A stretch of 64,000 bases of DNA. Origin: JACRLV01 sp045863555 (GTDB taxonomy: Bacteria; Planctomycetota; Phycisphaerae; UBA1845; Fen-1342). This document shows positions 31,893-41,800 of the stretch, piece by piece (within the stretch, counting starts at the first letter, position 1; each line of letters begins with the position of its first letter). The notes beneath the pieces were generated by a model, which was not told the DNA's origin, did not search any database, and worked only from the letters and a program-made list of their open reading frames with translations. The stretch is from assembly GCA_045863555.1 (NCBI GenBank), contig BTUU01000008.1, forward strand, positions 1-64,000, given 5' to 3'. A program made the position numbers and the translations under genes.

Positions 31893-33797
31893 ATGTGCGG
31901 GATCGCGGGAATCGTCGATCTGGCCGGGGAGGGCCGTGTGCAGCTCTCGCGGCTCGCGCCGATGGCCACGGCGATTCGGCACCGCGGTCCCGACGACGAG
32001 AGTTTCCACGTCTCGCCGGACGGAAACCTGGGCCTGGCGTTCCGCCGGCTCTCGATCATCGATCTCGCCGGCGGCCGGCAGCCGATGGCCAATGAAGACG
32101 GCGCCGTGCACCTGGTATTCAACGGGGAGATCTACAACTATCTCGAGCTCCGTCGCGAACTGGTGGCCGCCGGGCACCGGTTCGCGACCGCGAGCGACAG
32201 TGAAGTCATCGTCCACGGTTATGAGCAGTGGGGTACCGGTGTGTTCGCCAGGCTCGCGGGGATGTTTGCGATCGCGATCTGGGACGGCCCGCGCCGGGAG
32301 TTGATTCTCGCGCGCGACCGGCTCGGCAAGAAGCCGCTGCACTTCGCGGCGATCAACGGCCAGTGCTACTTCGGCAGCGAAATCAAGTCGATCCTGGCGG
32401 CGCTGCCGGAAACCCCGGTGGTCGATCCTGGGGCGCTGCATTTCTTCTTCATGTTCCAGTACGTTCCCGCGCCGCTCGGCGTGTTCGTCGGATTCCGCAA
32501 GCTGCTGCCGGGCACATTCATTCGGGTGCGGCCCGGCCACTCGCCGGCGCTCGGACTGTCCGAGCAGTTCTGGCGCCTCCCCGATCCCGGACAGGATGCG
32601 GCGCTCGACGAGCGCGACATCACGGCCGAGCTCGGCCGCCGGGTGACCGCGGCCGTGGAGCGGCGTCTGATCGCGGACGTGCCGCTGGGAGCGTTTCTGT
32701 CGGGAGGGGTCGATTCGTCGATCGTCGTCGGCGTCATGCGCCGCCTCGGAGTCTCGCCCCTGCGCACGTTTTCGATCGGGTTCGACGATCCCCGCTACGA
32801 CGAGTCCGCGGCCGCGGCGGAGGTGGCCCGGCATTTCCAGACCGAGCACCACGCGCAGCGCGTCACCCCCCGGGCCCGGGAAGCGCTCGATGCACTTGCG
32901 TTTCATTTCGATGAACCGTTCGCGGATTCGTCAGCGCTTCCGACGTACTACGTATCGAAATACGCGCGAGAATCCGTGACGGTGGCTCTGACGGGCGACG
33001 GCGGCGACGAGTGTTTTGGAGGCTACGACCGATACGTGGCGATGCACGTCGCCGGCCGGCTCGACTGGTTGCCGCGGCCGCTGCGCAGCGGGATCGCCCG
33101 ACTCTCCGAGTGGCTTCCGCACGGGCGAGCCAAGAGCCTCTCGAACCGTGCGTATCGCTTCCTCTCTGCGCTGGGTCGATCGGAAGTCGATCGCTACCTG
33201 GAGTGGATCAGCGTCTTTCCGGCTGCGAGCCTCGCGACGGGGTATCGGCGTGAGTTCCGCGAGCGGCTGCGAATCGGCGAGCCGATCGAGTGGTTTTCAC
33301 ACCTGATGAACGCGACGGCGGGGTCTCCGTCCGTCAGAGCCAATCGTGCCGACGTGCTCAGCTACCTTCCCTATGACCTTCTGACCAAGGTCGACACGGC
33401 GTCGATGGCGTGCAGCCTGGAATGCCGCTGCCCGCTCCTGGATCACGAGGTCGTCGAGTTCGCGATGTCGACGCGGGCCACGATGTGGCGTGCCGGACCC
33501 GAGCGAAAACGACTGGTGAAGCGATGGGCGTCCGAGTTTCTCCCGCCGGCCGTTTTCGAGCGCCCGAAAATGGGGTTTGGCGTGCCCATCGGGGATTGGC
33601 TGCGGCAGGATTTGCGCGATCTACTCGATCGCCTGCTCGACCGAGGTTCATTTGTCGCGGCGATCTTCGAGCGCGAGTACCTGGGGCGGCTCGTGCACGA
33701 GCACCTGTCGGTTCGCGCAAACCACGAACACCGGCTCTGGGCGCTGCTCATGCTCGAACTCTGGGCCGAGCGCTGGGCGGTCGCCCGACCGGCGTGA
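31893..33797 (+). CDS. asnB: Asparagine synthase (glutamine-hydrolysing)
   Basis: A 634-residue protein, ATP-dependent transfer of glutamine amide nitrogen to aspartate. The start at ATG 31893 gives MCGIAGIVD, in which Cys2 is the Ntn nucleophile of the class II glutaminase domain (then AIRHRGPDDE, VFNGEIYNYLELR). The synthetase domain has the PP-loop SGGVDSS in FLSGGVDSSIVVGVM, and downstream GDGGDECFGGYDRY and LECRCPLLDHEVVEF. Exopolysaccharide-linked paralogues of this family exist, but no such cluster is here. It is seven bases from mutM. Confidence 0.95.
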   Translation: MCGIAGIVDLAGEGRVQLSRLAPMATAIRHRGPDDESFHVSPDGNLGLAFRRLSIIDLAGGRQPMANEDGAVHLVFNGEIYNYLELRRELVAAGHRFATASDSEVIVHGYEQWGTGVFARLAGMFAIAIWDGPRRELILARDRLGKKPLHFAAINGQCYFGSEIKSILAALPETPVVDPGALHFFFMFQYVPAPLGVFVGFRKLLPGTFIRVRPGHSPALGLSEQFWRLPDPGQDAALDERDITAELGRRVTAAVERRLIADVPLGAFLSGGVDSSIVVGVMRRLGVSPLRTFSIGFDDPRYDESAAAAEVARHFQTEHHAQRVTPRAREALDALAFHFDEPFADSSALPTYYVSKYARESVTVALTGDGGDECFGGYDRYVAMHVAGRLDWLPRPLRSGIARLSEWLPHGRAKSLSNRAYRFLSALGRSEVDRYLEWISVFPAASLATGYRREFRERLRIGEPIEWFSHLMNATAGSPSVRANRADVLSYLPYDLLTKVDTASMACSLECRCPLLDHEVVEFAMSTRATMWRAGPERKRLVKRWASEFLPPAVFERPKMGFGVPIGDWLRQDLRDLLDRLLDRGSFVAAIFEREYLGRLVHEHLSVRANHEHRLWALLMLELWAERWAVARPA

Positions 33798-33919
33798 CGG
33801 CTCAGTGCCCGGGTGCGATTTGAGTCCGTCAGCCGATTGATCCGATGGAAGAGGTGTGATCTTCGATCGTCGCGCCAGGTTGGCTGCGCGCGGGGAACGG
33901 TCCGGAGCCGGCGTCACGG

Positions 33920-34303
33920 ATGTCCACAACCATCGATCAAGCCGAGGTCGACGCGGTGCTCGCAGGGGCGCACGCGGCTGAACCGGCCTCGTCGCCGGGT
34001 GCGGCCGCCCTCGTGCCGCAGCGCTCTGACCCGCCGCTCGCGCCGAGCCTCGCCCGGCTGCTCCGACTCAAGGTCCCCGTGATCGCGGAACTCTCCCGCC
34101 GCAGAGTCCTCATGGCCCGGGCCCGCCGCCTGGCGACGGGGATGATCCTCGAATTCGATCGCGGCATCGAAGAACACTGCCGCGTGATGATCAACAACCA
34201 GCTCATTGCGACCGGAGAGGTCGTTCGAGTGGGCGATCATTTCGGCCTTCGAATCCTCGCAGTCGAGGATGCCCGATCGCGAATCCAGTCGCTCGGCCGA
34301 TAA
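33920..34303 (+). CDS. fliN: FliN-like flagellar switch protein
   Basis: A 127-residue protein. Residues ~48-118 form a SpoA (FliN/FliM C-terminal) domain: LLRLKVPVIAELSRRRVLMARARRLATG, then INNQLIATGEVVRVGDHFGLRI. The N-terminus IDQAEVDAVLAGA resembles the start of FliM (xSQxEIDALL), the CheY-P binding region, which most FliN proteins lack. It is probably part of the flagellar C-ring/switch. It is isolated, with no other flagellar genes in the window. The start has only weak SD support. The symbol is the best guess; FliM-type or type III secretion relatives are possible. Confidence 0.78.
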   Translation: MSTTIDQAEVDAVLAGAHAAEPASSPGAAALVPQRSDPPLAPSLARLLRLKVPVIAELSRRRVLMARARRLATGMILEFDRGIEEHCRVMINNQLIATGEVVRVGDHFGLRILAVEDARSRIQSLGR

Positions 34304-34352
34304 CGCCCCGGCCGCGCACCCCGCCCAGATCCCGAACACCGCAATAAAAGCA

Positions 34353-34384
34353 CACAGGCGCCGCCGAATTCAACGGCGCCTGTG
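34353..34384 (-). terminator. Terminator downstream of glnA
   Basis: An 11-bp perfect stem, cacaggcgccg (34353-34363) with cggcgcctgtg (34374-34384), loop of 10. On the minus strand it is followed by TGCTTTTATT, so it ends glnA. It may also stop the convergent fliN transcript. Confidence 0.85.
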
Positions 34385-34428
34385 CGTGGTTTACATGCAT
34401 TTCCCCGGTCGATTCCGGGAGGTGGCGG

Positions 34429-35865
34429 CTAGAACTGACTCCAGAGGTACTGATTCGTGACTTCGTGGTGGAACTGGATCTCCGGGACCTTTACCAGCGA
34501 GCCAAGTTCCTTCGGGCAGCGGTCTGCCTGCGCCTGCTTCACCTCGGCGAACTTGGATTGGAGACCCTCACCGAAAAGCTCGGTGATCCACTTGCTGCTC
34601 TTGAAGTCCCGGATGCCCGTGTAGATGTTGTCGGGCAGGAACCGCGTCCGCGTCCGGCGGTCCTCGTCCGTCATCTCGACTCTCGGCCCCTCCAGACCCG
34701 TGCGGAAGAGCGTAAAGAGCAGCATGTACGGGTTCGCGTCGGGCCCCACCGAGCGAACCTCGATTCGAGAGCTGCGCTCGTTGGCCAGCGGAATGCGAAT
34801 CATCGAACCGCGATCGACGGCGGACGCCTTGATCTGATTCGGAGCCTCGAAATGCGGGTCAAGCCGGCGATACCCGTTGACGCTCGAGTTCAGGACCAGG
34901 CAGATGTCCGACGCGCTGTGCAGAATCCGGTCGATGAAATCCCAGCCCATCTTCGACAGGCTGTCCTTGCCGTTCTTGTCGAAGAACAGGTTCTTGCCCC
35001 CGCGCGAGATCGACATGTTCGTGTGCATCCCGCTGCCGTTCACGCCGGCGACCGGCTTGGGCAGGAAGCTCGCCGTGAGGTCCATCCGCTGCGCGACCTG
35101 GCGGCAGATCAGCTTGTAAAGCTGGATCTGGTCGGCCGCGATCAGCGCCTCTGAATACGAGAAGTTCATCTCGAACTGCGACGGCGCGACCTCGGGATGG
35201 TCCTTCTCATTATGGAAGCCCATCGCGCGCTGAACTTCCGCCGCCGTGTCAATGAACTGACGCAGCGGATCCTGCGGAAGCGAGTGGTAGTACCCGCCCG
35301 TGCTGATGAACTCAAAGCGCCCGGTCTCGTGGTAACGGCGTTCGGCGTTCTGCCCGCGGAAAAGGAATCCTTCGATCTCGCTGGACACGTTGCAGACCGT
35401 TCCATCCCGCGCGAACAGCTCTTCGGTGTAGGTCTTGAGAATGCTCCGGAAATCGTGCTTGTACGGCGTGCCGTCCTTGTCCTGCACGAGCCCGAAAACG
35501 ACGACCTTTCCGGGACCGAAAATATCGGACGGAAGCCAGTAGAACGATGACCAGTCGATCGCGAGCTTCAGATCAGACTCGGCTTGCGCGGTGAAGCCCC
35601 GGATGGAGGATCCGTCGAACGTCAGGTTATCCGCCGAACTGAGCAGGAATTTCTTGTCGTAGTCGAGCATGTGCAGCCGGCCTTCAACGTCCGTAAAACA
35701 GACGGTGACGGCCTTCAGGCGTTTCTCGTCGGTCAGGTACCGGCGACGCTCATCCTCGATGACGTTCGCCGCCAGGCGTTTGAGCCGTTTTTCCTTGGCG
35801 TCGAGGTTGAGCTCCTCCAGTTTGGCGTACGGGATTTCGAGAAAATCGCGAAGCGGGGAGGTCAT
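34429..35865 (-). CDS. glnA: Glutamine synthetase, type I
   Basis: A 478-residue enzyme, ATP-dependent amidation of glutamate. Landmarks are FDGSSIRGF (substrate/ADP region), SEIEGFLF, VNGSGMHTNMS (ATP-binding), NPYMLLFTLF, and the tail VTNQYLWSQF. The stretch LPDNIYTG lines up with the NLYDLP region of adenylylated enzymes and keeps a Tyr, so adenylylation control is possible but not shown. SD AAGGAG lies 7-8 bases upstream of ATG 35865. It is monocistronic with its own terminator, and a sigma-54-like element lies upstream (35921-35936). Confidence 0.95.
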   Translation of the reverse strand: MTSPLRDFLEIPYAKLEELNLDAKEKRLKRLAANVIEDERRRYLTDEKRLKAVTVCFTDVEGRLHMLDYDKKFLLSSADNLTFDGSSIRGFTAQAESDLKLAIDWSSFYWLPSDIFGPGKVVVFGLVQDKDGTPYKHDFRSILKTYTEELFARDGTVCNVSSEIEGFLFRGQNAERRYHETGRFEFISTGGYYHSLPQDPLRQFIDTAAEVQRAMGFHNEKDHPEVAPSQFEMNFSYSEALIAADQIQLYKLICRQVAQRMDLTASFLPKPVAGVNGSGMHTNMSISRGGKNLFFDKNGKDSLSKMGWDFIDRILHSASDICLVLNSSVNGYRRLDPHFEAPNQIKASAVDRGSMIRIPLANERSSRIEVRSVGPDANPYMLLFTLFRTGLEGPRVEMTDEDRRTRTRFLPDNIYTGIRDFKSSKWITELFGEGLQSKFAEVKQAQADRCPKELGSLVKVPEIQFHHEVTNQYLWSQF

Positions 35866-36181
35866 CTGGGGCTCCTTGAAGCTTGATCGGCTTCATTTTG
35901 CTCTTAACGCCGCTTCAATAAGCATTGTCGCGGCCAAATTAAGCATAAAACTCTACCAACTAATGACAGCAATTGCAAGCGGCGGGCGAAAAATTCCCCA
36001 ATTCACGCCCGCCTCCGCCTCTGCAGCGATTTTGAGACCGTGCAAAGGTGGCGTATGTTGCGGAGATCGGCTAAACTCAACGTAGTCTGCCTGCGGGGCG
36101 AGTTATCGGTGAAAACGCGGTAAGTCGTTGCACAACCAGTGGTTGAGTGCACCCGGGCAATTCTTTTCCTAGGAAGCAGCC
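35866..36181. other. Divergent control region between glnA and pilT
   Basis: 316 bases without a gene. It contains the sigma-54-like element listed separately, and a gcaattgc palindrome further from glnA. pilT has SD AGGAAG at 36171 but no clear promoter. Confidence 0.45.
35921..35936 (-). promoter_or_regulatory. Sigma-54-like promoter element upstream of glnA
   Basis: On the minus strand the 16 bases read TGGCCGCGACAATGCT. The invariant GG and GC are exactly 12 apart, as in the -24/-12 consensus TGGCACG-N4-TTGCA; the A-C-G after TGGC and the first T of TTGC do not match. It lies about 55 bases before the glnA ATG, a plausible place for nitrogen control. Seen as a partial match only. Confidence 0.35.
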
Positions 36182-37387
36182 ATGGCCGACAATGTGGCGA
36201 TCGATCTCGGAACAGATGGCCCAATCGGCGAGCCCGTCGCGCCGGAGCCCGTGACCGCGCGCGAGCCCGTCCTGAACAAGTACTTCAAGGCCACGATCAA
36301 GGGAAAATTCTCCGACCTGCACCTCAAGGCGGACTATCCGGCCTATGTTCGCGTCAAGGGCGTCTCGGGCGGCCGATCCAAGGGCGCACTCCGGCCGATG
36401 ACGGGCGGCTCGCTGTCGCACGAGTTCATCTACAACGGGATTCTGGAGTTGCTGCGACCTAAGCACCGGGCGCTGCTCGAGGACAAAGGCGCGATCGACT
36501 TCGCCCACGACGTCGGAGTCGCGGGCGACGCCGACCGGTTCCGCGTCAATGCGTTCATGCAGCGCGGAAAGATCGCCGTCGCGGCCCGCCGCGTCACGCG
36601 TGAGATTCGCAGATTCGACCAGCTCTACCTGCCGCCGGTGATGGCGGAAATCACGCAGTTCCGCGAAGGCGTCGTGCTGCTGGCCGGCGTGACGGGCTCA
36701 GGAAAGTCGACCACGATCGCCGCCATGCTCGACTACATCAACGAGCGCGAGAATGTGCACATCGTCACGATCGAAGACCCCATCGAGTATCTGTTCACAG
36801 ACAAGAAAGCCCGAATCAACCAGCGCGAAATCGGCATCGACGTGAACAGCTTCCACGACGGTCTCAAGTACCTGATGCGCCAGGATCCCGACATCGTGCT
36901 CGTCGGCGAGATGCGCGACCTTGAGACCTTCGCGGCCGCGATCCACGCCGCCGAAACGGGCCACCTGGTCTTCGGCACCATCCACGCGTCAAGCTCGGCC
37001 CAGACGATCTCGCGTATTCTCGACCTGTTCCCCGAGAGCGAGCGGCGGGCGATGCGCCAGGCGCTGGAATTCAACCTGAAAACAGTCATCTGTCAGAAGC
37101 TCATCCGCAGCATCAACCCCAAGACGCCGGTCGTGCCCACGGTCGAGATTATGATCACCAACCCCTCGATCCGGAAGCTCATCCGCGAGGAACGCGACAA
37201 CGAGTTGACGGCCGTCATCCGCGCAAACAAGGACGCGGGCATGGTCGACTTCACCGAACACCTGCGCCAGCTCGTGCACGACGGCTGGATCGACCACGAA
37301 ACGGCGTATGAAGCCGCGCCGAATCCGGACGAACTGAAAATGGCGCTCAAGGGCATCCGCACGCCCTCCGCGGCGATCCTCGGGTAG
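36182..37387 (+). CDS. pilT: PilT-family type IV pilus retraction ATPase
   Basis: A 401-residue cytoplasmic hexameric ATPase of the PilT/VirB11 family that drives pilus retraction or twitching. It has an N-terminal PAS-like region (LNKYFKATIKGKFSDLHLKAD), Walker A GVTGSGKST, an Asp-box IVTIEDPIEYLF, Walker B DIVLVGEMRD and a His box VFGTIHASSSAQT. Length is close to the family's ~345-400. SD AGGAAG at 36171. No pilB/pilC is nearby. PilT or a PilU-like paralogue cannot be separated from sequence alone. Confidence 0.92.
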   Translation: MADNVAIDLGTDGPIGEPVAPEPVTAREPVLNKYFKATIKGKFSDLHLKADYPAYVRVKGVSGGRSKGALRPMTGGSLSHEFIYNGILELLRPKHRALLEDKGAIDFAHDVGVAGDADRFRVNAFMQRGKIAVAARRVTREIRRFDQLYLPPVMAEITQFREGVVLLAGVTGSGKSTTIAAMLDYINERENVHIVTIEDPIEYLFTDKKARINQREIGIDVNSFHDGLKYLMRQDPDIVLVGEMRDLETFAAAIHAAETGHLVFGTIHASSSAQTISRILDLFPESERRAMRQALEFNLKTVICQKLIRSINPKTPVVPTVEIMITNPSIRKLIREERDNELTAVIRANKDAGMVDFTEHLRQLVHDGWIDHETAYEAAPNPDELKMALKGIRTPSAAILG

Positions 37388-37423
37388 CTGCGGCGGACCC
37401 CGCCCCTACGCAGTCACGAACAA

Positions 37424-37460
37424 GAAAAAAACGGGCTCGCAACCGCCGGTTGCGAGCCCG
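37424..37460 (-). terminator. Strong terminator between pilT and the lipoprotein gene
   Basis: A perfect 13-bp stem, cgggctcgcaacc (37432-37444) with ggttgcgagcccg (37448-37460), loop gcc. On the minus strand it is followed by seven or more U (plus-strand run of A at 37425-37431). It ends the minus-strand gene at 37489 and may also block pilT read-through. Confidence 0.92.
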
Positions 37461-37488
37461 CTTCAATTCGGTCTGACGGCCCAGCCGG

Positions 37489-38541
37489 TTACGGCACGTC
37501 CACGCGCGAGTCGAAGTCGTGGATGACCGTTCCGCTCGCGTCCGTCACGCGCCAGACAAGCTGCGGGATCGGCGGGTTGACGTCATCGCGGAGGAAGACG
37601 TAGTCAATCCGGCCGCCCCGGGCGAACGAATTGCACGGCCGGTTGCTCGTGGACGCCGTCGGTGGCAGGAGCGACTGCTCTCCCTGACTGATCTGTGTCA
37701 CCACCGCACATTCGCAACCCGTTCCCTGGATCTCACTGGGGACGCGGCGACCCGATCCGGGACCCAGCGCCGCGGATCCGGAGAAGAAATCCTGGTCGTC
37801 GACGTAGTAGAACGAATCCTGATCGCAATCGCCGGTGGTGATCAGGACCGTCCCGGGCGTGCACGGCGCAGGGTCGCTGCGGCTCACCTTCAGCGCGGCC
37901 CCGGATGCGCCGCCGGGGTTATGGAACAGAATGACGTTCGGAACGGGAACCTGGGCCCCGGCACTGGTGAAGAAGTTGTCGTACGTGGGAGATCCCGAAC
38001 CGCGAGCCGGTGCGATTGCCGATCCGAGAGAGCTGGTCCCGGCGCCGCCGCCGCTGCGGAACTGACCGTCAAGATGGTAATAAACCAGCGCGGGACCCGC
38101 GATGCAGTAGTTTCCGAAGGGAAGCCCCGCCCCTTCGGGGATCTCGCGATAGCCGAACGACGTGTAAAGCGACAGGTCATCCGGACAGACGGCCCCGTTC
38201 GGATAGGTCTCGCTCTGGATGAACGCCACGGCAACGAAGAAATAGTGGATGTGCGAATCTTCGCTGAGGTTGCGCATCGAAATCCGGACGAACTTGCGAC
38301 TGAGCGATTCGTCGCAGGGGTCGGTCACGGCTCCCGCGCCGCCGCCAAAGAAGCCGCTGCCGCCGCCGCCGCCGGTGCCGCCCGTGTCCGTGCCGGGCCC
38401 GACATCAGACGCCGGGAAAACCGGCGCGCCCAGCAGACCGAAAACCGTGCCCGCGCCGCCGGAGCAGCCGAGTCCCGCGAGGGCAAGGGCCGCACCCGCG
38501 GCAAGACCGGTCCGGTACCAGGGATTCGACAAGATCGACAT
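37489..38541 (-). CDS. Predicted surface lipoprotein, unknown function
   Basis: A 350-residue protein starting at ATG 38541, with GGAGA 10 bases upstream. The signal (WYRTGLAAGAALALAGLGC) ends in a lipobox AGLGC. A Gly/Thr-rich linker (GTDTGGTGGGGGSGFFGGG) precedes an extracellular-type domain rich in aromatic and disulfide-capable residues (YFFVAVAFIQSETYPNGAVCPDD, SGRRVPSEIQGTGCECAVVTQ). Unknown family. Terminated by the strong hairpin at 37424-37460. Confidence 0.7.
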   Translation of the reverse strand: MSILSNPWYRTGLAAGAALALAGLGCSGGAGTVFGLLGAPVFPASDVGPGTDTGGTGGGGGSGFFGGGAGAVTDPCDESLSRKFVRISMRNLSEDSHIHYFFVAVAFIQSETYPNGAVCPDDLSLYTSFGYREIPEGAGLPFGNYCIAGPALVYYHLDGQFRSGGGAGTSSLGSAIAPARGSGSPTYDNFFTSAGAQVPVPNVILFHNPGGASGAALKVSRSDPAPCTPGTVLITTGDCDQDSFYYVDDQDFFSGSAALGPGSGRRVPSEIQGTGCECAVVTQISQGEQSLLPPTASTSNRPCNSFARGGRIDYVFLRDDVNPPIPQLVWRVTDASGTVIHDFDSRVDVP

Positions 38542-38734
38542 GGACAATTTCTCCGCTAGGGCGGCTGTTCGAGAGGCTTCCCGCGGCGGGACAGGCAGCC
38601 GGTCGGCAGCGCCCGATGCCTCATGCGCCAGTGATTTATACCGAATTCCCATGTTTCCGACAAGACGCGGCCGCGCTTCCGTCCGGCGTCGGCCCGCAAG
38701 CGCCCCGCACCGGGCGCCGCGACTGCCTGATTCA

Positions 38735-38773
38735 CAAAAGCGGCCGCCCGGGCCGGCGGAGCCGACCCGGGCG
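38735..38773 (-). terminator. Terminator downstream of the DUF11 protein gene
   Basis: A near-perfect 13-bp stem (38745-38757 with 38761-38773, one G-U wobble), loop gga. On the minus strand it is followed, after GCCGC, by TTTT (plus-strand aaaa at 38736-38739). It lies 36 bases past the stop at 38809. Confidence 0.85.
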
Positions 38774-38808
38774 GGAATGAGGTTGCGATTCTGCAAGCCC
38801 GCGAGAGG

Positions 38809-41800
38809 CTAGTTGCAGATATTGCCGAACCGGCTGAGCAGCTGCGCGAGACCGTTGAGATCGCCGTCGCAGTCGCCGTCGCCGTCAATGTCCATGTCCT
38901 CCGGGCAGTCCGTCACGCCGAAGTTCGCGAGCAGGTAGGACAAATCCGTCAGGCCGATCTGACAATCGTTGTCGAAATCGACGTCGATCCCGCCGGAATC
39001 GCATCCGGGGTTCGGGCAGCCCGGCGGCGTCGTCGGGAGCGGGATGCGGATCAGCGCCTGGCCGATGTCATTGTCGCCGGCGCCGCACAGGGCCTCGGCT
39101 TCATCGCGAAGCCGAGCGACGATCCACAGCTCCGTCGTCGTCATGAACGCGTAATCGTCCCGGTAGACGCTGATGTAGACCCCGTCATCGAACACGCCGT
39201 TCGCGTCGAGGTCGACCGGGTCGTTTTCGCGGCTGAGCACCATTTCGCCGTTGAGCACGATGACCGCGTTCGCGTTTCCGTCGACCGCGTTCGTCGTTCC
39301 GCCGACGACGTAATCGCCCGCCGTGTTGCCGAGCGCGAAGTAGTACGTCTGTGCGTACGGCGCGTCATCCCAAAGCTCGGCCGACCCCGTGTGGATCGGT
39401 GTGTCCGTGGCCGCGATCACCGCGCCATTTCGGAGAACCCAATCCTGATCATCGTTATTGTCGCCGTATGCGAACCACGTGCCGTCGGACTCCATGTGCA
39501 TGTAGTTGATCGGCGAGACCATGTCGGTGCCCGACCCGAAGCCGGAGCCCGCGAGAATGACGTTTTCCTGAATGACGACCGTGCCGTCCACGGCCGCGAT
39601 CTTGTCATTATTCGTGTCCGTGTTCGTCGTATCGCCGGTCGCACTCCAGCGCGATGCATCGGCGTTCGTGAAGAAGCCGATTCCGTCCGTCGTGCCGCTG
39701 TCGAACTCGTCCCACTCAAACGTGGCGCCGCCGTCCTGTCCCGCCGGGATCGTCACGCCTTCCCACGCGAGAAGCGTCGCGCCGTCGTCGGTATAGAGGG
39801 CGGAATCCGTCGTCGTCGTCGTCCCGGTCAGCGTCGTGTAGAACGACACCGTCCCGTCGGCTGCGATCGTGGCTGAGCCGCTGGTGACGCCGTAGAGTCC
39901 CGTCGTCGTCCCTGCCGCACCGCCGCCTTCCCGGGCCACCGTGACGAGCGACGAGCCATCCCACTTCACAATGACCTCGTCCGTCGTCGTCGCGCCGTTC
40001 GAATTCGTCGAGAACGTGTATTGACCGGCGTCATTGATGCCCTGCACCGTGTCGAACGTGCCCACGGCGTCGCCTTCGGCGAGGAGCGTGATGCCTTCCT
40101 GGCCGACGACCGCGAAGCTCGTCCCGCTGCCGACCATCAGCATCTGGTCCTCGGCGGTGGTGGCGTTGTCGGTATCCGCCGACACGATCCACCGCTGGCC
40201 GTTCGGGCTGCGGAACGGCCGGTCGATGCCGCCCGAATCGCTGAACCGGAGCCCCGCGAAGCCGGGCACTTCGGAAGTCGGACTCGTTGGAACCGTAGAG
40301 AAAACGCCCTTCGCGGCAGCGCTCGTCGGCGGTGCAACCGCGACCAGCATGGACTCGGCGTCCGAGTTGTTCGCGCCGCTGGGGTCCTCCGTCGTAGAGG
40401 TAACAGTCGCCGACACCTCGAGTGACGGGCCGGCGTTCGGAGAGAGCTGCATGGTCACGATCGACGAACCGCTCGCGAGAATGTCGCCAAGCGCCAGCGT
40501 GAGCACATTGCCCACCGGCGTGCCAGGTGGGTTTGATCCGATGAAATCGGCGTTCGCCGGGAGCACGATGGCGATTTCCGCCGCCGCGGCGTCCTCGGGG
40601 CCGGCATTCCCCACGGTGAGCGTGTAGTCGGCCGTCGCCCCGATCGGCACCGAGCAGTCCGCGGGATCCACGATCGCGACGCTCAGATCGGCCTGGAAGT
40701 TCCGCACCGTCGTGGTCGCCGTGGCGCTGTTGTTGGTCTGGTTGTTGTCGGGCGAAGTCGAGGTGACCGTGGCCGTGTTCGACACGGGCCCCGCTCCCTG
40801 CGTGGTCACGACGATATCGAAGGACACCGACGCGCCGACCGCAAGGTCGCCGATCGCCGCGGACACCGTGCCGTTATTGAACACGCCCGGCGGCGTGACG
40901 CTGACGAAAGTCACGTTCTCCGGAAGCGGGTCGGTCGCTGCGACGCCCGTGGCCGGCTCCGGTCCGTTGTTGGTGACCGTCACCGTGTAGGTGATATTCC
41001 CGCCCGGCGGGACGACCGGATCGGGGGAATCGGTCTTGGTGATGCGCACGTCGCTGCCCGTCGGGGCCGCGAAGAGCGTGGCGGCCCACGCCCCGCCCGA
41101 GAAGACCTCGGACGTCGTCCAGGGGTTGCTCATGGGCGTCTCTTCCTGGCCTGTCGTCAGGTTATAGATGCCCGTTTCGCCGGCATTGTCGATCACGAAA
41201 TACGCCCGGACGTTGCCGCCGAGTTCCCCGATCGCGAGGCCGTCAACGTCGCCCGATGCACCCTGAAACGCGGGGTAGGGCGTCACAAATGTGATCGTCT
41301 GCGCCGCAATGTCGATCCGGAAAAGACCGCTGTTATTTGTCGCCGTGTCATCCGCGCCGTAGAGCATGCCGTCGGCCGGGTTGTAATCCAGGCCGTCGAG
41401 CGAGAAGTCGGCCGCCGCATACGTAAACAGCAGCGTCGCTTCCGCAGTCAGCGGGTTGATCTCGTAGATGGCTTCCGTCGCGATGTTGCGCGTGCCGTAG
41501 AGCTTGCCGGTGTTCGGGTTGTAGGCCAGACCCACGAAGTTCACTGCGGCGCCGTTGTACATGAACGTCCCGATCAGCGTCGGGGGCGTATTGGTGCCGA
41601 GGTTCGAGTAGTCCCAGTAGTAAAGGCTGTTTCCATTCGACGCGATGTAGAGCCGGCCGTTAGCGTCGTCGGCCGCGAGCCCCCAGACCTGGCGATCGCT
41701 GAATAGCGGTTGCCAGCCGGCTCCGGGATTGTTGAAGTCCCAGGCATAGCAGGTCGTAACCCCTGCCGTCGTGTCGTCGAATCCGGCGACCAGCTGGGCG

